A stretch of DNA of 27,260 bases. It comes from Streptomyces sp. MMG1121. GTDB lineage: Bacteria > Actinomycetota > Actinomycetes > Streptomycetales > Streptomycetaceae. Under the pieces are notes generated by a model. That model had not been told where the DNA came from. It saw only the letters and a program-made list of their open reading frames with translations, and made no database searches. The translations under genes and the position numbers were made by a program. Location: assembly GCF_001280015.1 (NCBI RefSeq), contig NZ_LGDV01000236.1, positions 1 through 27,260 on the forward strand, in the 5' to 3' direction. The first letter of the stretch is position 1. Each line of letters opens with the position of its first letter. Positions 24,290 through 27,260 of this stretch are shown here, piece after piece.

Positions 24290-25707
24290 CCGCGGAAAGT
24301 ACCGTCCCCTCTCCCGGGGCGCAGCCCTGGGACCCTGGATTCCCGAACCTCAAGCTCCTGTCCGCCCGCGCGGCCGGCGGCTTCCGGTTTCCGCTGCGGC
24401 GCCCGCCGGCCCGGCCCGCCTCGCCCCTGCCCCTGCTCGCCGCCGACCTGTTCGCGGCACTGGTCGGCGCGGTCGCGCTGGACGAGACCGCGCGCCGCCC
24501 GGTGCTGGTCGCCGCACTGGTCTCCGGCGCGCTGCTGCTGCGCCCGCACACGGCCCGGCTCGTGCCCGCCGTACTCGACGAACTGCCCGCGGTGTGCGGG
24601 CGGATCGCGGTGGCCTGGCTGGGTCTCGCCGCGCTGCTCGCCGCCTCCGCCCCCGAGCGCGCCCTGAGCGCCCGCACCCTGCTGTTCGGGGTGGCGCTGC
24701 ACGCGGCGGCGGCCTGCGCGGGCCGGGGCGCGGTGCACTGGCGGCGCCGGGTCGCGCTGCTGCGCCGTCCGCGCACCGCCCTGGTCATCGGGCCCGCCGC
24801 GACCGCGCAACGGGTGGCCGCCGCGCTGCTGCGGCACCCGCGCTGCGGGGTGCGGCCCGTGGGCGTCGTCGCCGAGCGTCCCGACGGCCACGGCGGGCTG
24901 CCCGTGCTGACCAGCGGCGAGGAGGTGGAGCGGGCGCTCATCCAGAACGGGGTGCGGGCCGTGCTCACCGTCGACCCCTCCGTACGCACCGGGAAGGGGC
25001 CGCTGCTGCGGGCGCTCGCCGAGTCGGGGTGCACGGTGTGGGAGCTGGACGCGGACTCACCGTCGTACGAGATGCGCGACCAGCTCGCCGGTTTCGCCGT
25101 ACGGCGTCTCGACCTCGGCTCGCGGCGGCGTGGCAGCATCGGCAAGCGGCTGCTGGACGTGGTGGTCTCCGGGACGCTGCTGATGCTGGTCAGCCCGGTG
25201 CTGCTGGGGTGCGCGCTGGTGCTGAGACGCACCGACGGGCCCGGCGTGGTCTTCCGGCAGGAACGCACCGGCCGGGACGGGCACCCCTTCACCCTGCTGA
25301 AGTTCCGCACCCACCGCCCGGTCGACGAGCACGAGGCGGCCACCCGGTGGAGCGTGGCCGGCGAGCTCCGGATGAGTCCCTTCTGCCGGTTCCTGCGGCA
25401 GACCTCGCTGGACGAGCTGCTCCAGCTGTGGAACGTCCTCAGGGGTGACATGAGCCTGGTCGGTCCGCGCCCCGAACGTCCCTACTTCGTCGCCCAGTTC
25501 AGCAAGGCCCACCCGGGCTACGCGGCCCGGCACCGGATGCGGACCGGTATCACCGGGCTCGCCCAGATCCACGGGCTGCGCGGCGACACCTCCATCGAGG
25601 ACCGGGCCCGTTTCGACAACGCCTACATCGACAACTGGTCGCTGTGGCAGGACATCTGCGTGCTGCTGCGCACCGCGGCCGCCCTCGTGCGCTCTACGGG
25701 AAGCTGA
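24286..25707 (+). CDS. Polyprenyl glycosylphosphotransferase (bacterial sugar transferase)
   Basis: A 473-residue membrane enzyme that should start the repeat unit by moving a sugar-1-phosphate from a UDP-sugar to undecaprenyl phosphate. It starts at GTG inside the preceding stop (GTGA). The N-terminal half has several hydrophobic segments and a nucleotide-binding-like domain (TALVIGPAATAQRVA, GVRPVGVVAERPDG) as in long WbaP/CpsE-type enzymes. The catalytic domain begins near residue 283 (GKRLLDVVVSG) and has FRQERTGRDGHPFTLLKFRT, SLDELLQLWNVLRGDMSLVG, PRPERP and RTGITGLAQIHGLRG. All family blocks are present. The sugar cannot be read from sequence. Confidence 0.9.
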   Translation: MTAESTVPSPGAQPWDPGFPNLKLLSARAAGGFRFPLRRPPARPASPLPLLAADLFAALVGAVALDETARRPVLVAALVSGALLLRPHTARLVPAVLDELPAVCGRIAVAWLGLAALLAASAPERALSARTLLFGVALHAAAACAGRGAVHWRRRVALLRRPRTALVIGPAATAQRVAAALLRHPRCGVRPVGVVAERPDGHGGLPVLTSGEEVERALIQNGVRAVLTVDPSVRTGKGPLLRALAESGCTVWELDADSPSYEMRDQLAGFAVRRLDLGSRRRGSIGKRLLDVVVSGTLLMLVSPVLLGCALVLRRTDGPGVVFRQERTGRDGHPFTLLKFRTHRPVDEHEAATRWSVAGELRMSPFCRFLRQTSLDELLQLWNVLRGDMSLVGPRPERPYFVAQFSKAHPGYAARHRMRTGITGLAQIHGLRGDTSIEDRARFDNAYIDNWSLWQDICVLLRTAAALVRSTGS

Positions 25708-25710
25708 CCG

Positions 25711-27027
25711 ATGGCCCTCGCCCTGCCCCTGCGCCACCCCGCGCGCCTCTCCCCGGTGCTGCCCGTCATGGCCGTGGTCGCGCTGCTCGCGCTGCCGACC
25801 GCCCCCGGCGGTGACGGCGGCGCGGGCCCCGCCGACGCGCTGTCCGCGCTGGTCGTCGGCTACTGCGCCGTACGGCTGCTGCGCGCGCGCCGTCGCCCGC
25901 TGACCCGGCGGGCGGCCGTACTCCTCGGCCTGCCGGTGTTCGGCGTGTCGCTCGCCGCGCTGCACGCGGTCTCGCCGGGCGCCGGGATCGCCGGCCTCGG
26001 CCGCTATCTCCAGATCTTCGTGCTGGTCCCCGCCGCCGTCCTGCTCCTCGTCCGCGACCGGCGCGACTTCCGGCTGCTGGCCTGGTCGTTCGTGGCGCTC
26101 GCGGGGTGGCAGGGCGCGATCGGCGTGCACCAGTACGTCACCGGCACCGGCGCCACCTACCAGGGCCAGGAGATCCGCGCGGTCGGCACCTTCGGGCCGT
26201 CGGACGTGATGGGCATGGCGACGGTGGTGTCCTTCGGTCTGATCTGCGCGGCGGGGCTGGCGCTGGGCCGGGGTCCGGTACGCGTACGGCTGACGGCCAC
26301 GGCCTGTGCCCTGGCCCTCCTGCTCCCGCTGGCGGTCTCCTTCAGCCGGGGCGCCTGGATCGCCACCGCCGTCACGCTCGTCGTGCAGCTGGTGCTGGCC
26401 GGGCTGCGCCGGGCGCTGAAGGCGGGCGCGGTGGTCGTGGCCGTGTGCGTCGTCCTCGTGGGCGGGTTCGGGGCGGGTACGGCGATGCTCCAGGAGCGGA
26501 TCGACAGCATCACCCAGGTCACCGACGCGCCCGACCAGTCGGTCACCGACCGGTACACGATGTGGGCGGCCGCGGTCGACATGTGGCGCGGGCACCCGCT
26601 GACCGGCGTCGGCCTGAAGGGCTTCCCCGAGTACCGGGACGGACACGCCTCCCTGGCCCTGTCCTCCGGCAGCGACACGGGGGGCGCCGGCGCCGCGTTC
26701 CGCAAGCAGCCCCTTCTCTCCCCGCACAACATGTACCTGCTGGTGCTCGGCGAACAGGGGCTGATCGGCCTGCTCTGCCTGGCGGGCGGCTGGCTGGCCC
26801 TGCTGGTGTGCGCACTGCGCGGCCTGCACCGGTCCCGCGCACCCGGCGGCCACGGCCTGGACTGCGCGCTGGCCGCCTGCGGCCTGCTGATCTGGCAGCT
26901 GATCGACTTCGTGTACGCCGACATCGGCGGCCCCTCGACCGTCCTGACGGCGGTCTGCTTCGGCCTGGTCGCCTGGTGGGCCCTGGTCGGCGCGGACGAC
27001 GCCACCGGCGTACCGGGCACACGATGA
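25711..27027 (+). CDS. Wzy/O-antigen ligase-like polymerase
   Basis: A 438-residue polytopic membrane protein with about ten or more hydrophobic segments. It carries the O-antigen ligase/polymerase (Wzy_C-type) signatures: SFSRGAWIATA (about residues 209-219) and, after the large extracytoplasmic loop, WRGHPLTGVGLKGFPEY and SPHNMYLLVLGEQGLIGLL, where the His of HN is conserved. Such proteins polymerise or transfer polyprenyl-linked oligosaccharides outside the membrane. Next to a phosphoglycosyltransferase and a GT4, polymerisation of an exopolysaccharide is the likeliest role. It starts 3 bases after the preceding stop and its own stop overlaps the next start as ATGA. Confidence 0.87.
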   Translation: MALALPLRHPARLSPVLPVMAVVALLALPTAPGGDGGAGPADALSALVVGYCAVRLLRARRRPLTRRAAVLLGLPVFGVSLAALHAVSPGAGIAGLGRYLQIFVLVPAAVLLLVRDRRDFRLLAWSFVALAGWQGAIGVHQYVTGTGATYQGQEIRAVGTFGPSDVMGMATVVSFGLICAAGLALGRGPVRVRLTATACALALLLPLAVSFSRGAWIATAVTLVVQLVLAGLRRALKAGAVVVAVCVVLVGGFGAGTAMLQERIDSITQVTDAPDQSVTDRYTMWAAAVDMWRGHPLTGVGLKGFPEYRDGHASLALSSGSDTGGAGAAFRKQPLLSPHNMYLLVLGEQGLIGLLCLAGGWLALLVCALRGLHRSRAPGGHGLDCALAACGLLIWQLIDFVYADIGGPSTVLTAVCFGLVAWWALVGADDATGVPGTR

Positions 27028-27260
27028 CGGGCCCGAGGACCGGCGAGGTACCGGGCCAGGACTCGGACGCGGCCATGGTGCCGGTGGCCAGATCGGCCCC
27101 ATCGACCGACCCCGCGGAGTCCGGACCCCTACCGGGGACCCCCGTCGAACCCACCGCCCCGCCCCCCGAGCCCGGGCACACGGGGCCCGGCACGGCCCCG
27201 CCCACCGAGCCCGCCCAGGTCACACACACCACCACCGGCACCGCCACCCCCACCCAGACC
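27024..27260 (+). CDS. Pro/Thr-rich N-terminus of next glycan-operon gene, cut by window end
   Basis: The ATG at 27024 overlaps the polymerase stop (ATGA), and the frame is open for 79 codons to the end of the window. The visible part (MTGPRTGEVPGQDSDAAMVP, then Pro/Thr/Glu-rich sequence) is disordered with no domain, so function cannot be assigned. By position it could be a Wzx flippase, a Wzz-like chain-length protein or another glycosyltransferase with a disordered cytoplasmic leader. Confidence 0.6.
   Translation, partial: MTGPRTGEVPGQDSDAAMVPVARSAPSTDPAESGPLPGTPVEPTAPPPEPGHTGPGTAPPTEPAQVTHTTTGTATPTQT

Noticed and set aside
25057..27102. 681-residue minus-strand open frame
   Set aside because: Antisense to the sugar transferase and polymerase genes. 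The Gln/His/Arg/Gly-rich sequence has no domain.

Overview
The window reads as Streptomyces chromosome. It has very high GC, strong third-position G/C in coding frames, many GTG/TTG starts, a chaplin, the sporulation dynamin pair DynA/DynB, an SsbB-type single-strand binding protein, a melC tyrosinase operon, an LAxTG (sortase E type) surface protein and one rare TTA (bldA) codon. From memory the order ssbB - dynBA - chaplin - melC2/melC1 matches the S. coelicolor SCO268x-SCO270x neighbourhood. I could not run a search to confirm this.

Layout. (1) 1-3969: the 3' part of an FHA-domain protein, a PCMT-like methyltransferase, a group II truncated haemoglobin, and a tight operon (reading leftward) of ettA, a 4HBT thioesterase and an unknown protein. 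(2) 5641-7396: a poorly coding stretch holding the structured ettA leader, one SRPBCC protein and gene debris, including a fumarase C-terminal scrap. (3) 7397-13778, all leftward: a thioester-forming LAxTG surface protein, ssbB, and the dynA-dynB operon. (4) 14052-15672: a tRNA-Arg(TCT) with a textbook terminator, next to a frameshifted tyrosine-integrase relic. Beyond it lie a stand-alone UvrD/PcrA-type Tudor-like protein and a small reading frame with no ordinary start codon. (5) 16198-17157: a D-2-hydroxyacid dehydrogenase behind a perfect 12-bp palindrome. (6) 17199-22703: a surface/development region. It holds a chaplin with a near-consensus BldN promoter, melC1-melC2 preceded by seven copies of a 14-bp palindromic repeat, three secreted proteins of unknown function, and a VKOR-type disulfide enzyme coupled to an unknown protein. 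(7) 22704-27260: a small exported Cys-containing protein, then an overlapping run of exopolysaccharide genes (GT4 glycosyltransferase, polyprenyl glycosylphosphotransferase, Wzy/O-antigen-ligase-like polymerase, and a gene cut by the window end). The first glycosyltransferase carries a TTA codon.

How the genes may work together. Regions 3, 6 and 7 fit one theme: building and covering aerial hyphae and spores. DynAB and SsbB act in sporulation septation and chromosome segregation. The chaplin, the LAxTG protein and the other exported proteins would coat the surface, with VKOR supplying disulfides. The polysaccharide operon would make a Wzy-type extracellular glycan. This linkage is inference from gene content and regulatory signals. 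The best leads are the BldN promoter, the 14-bp palindrome array before melC1, the TTA codon in the glycan operon, the stand-alone Tudor domain and the structured ettA leader. I see no CRISPR array, intact insertion sequence or complete mobile element.
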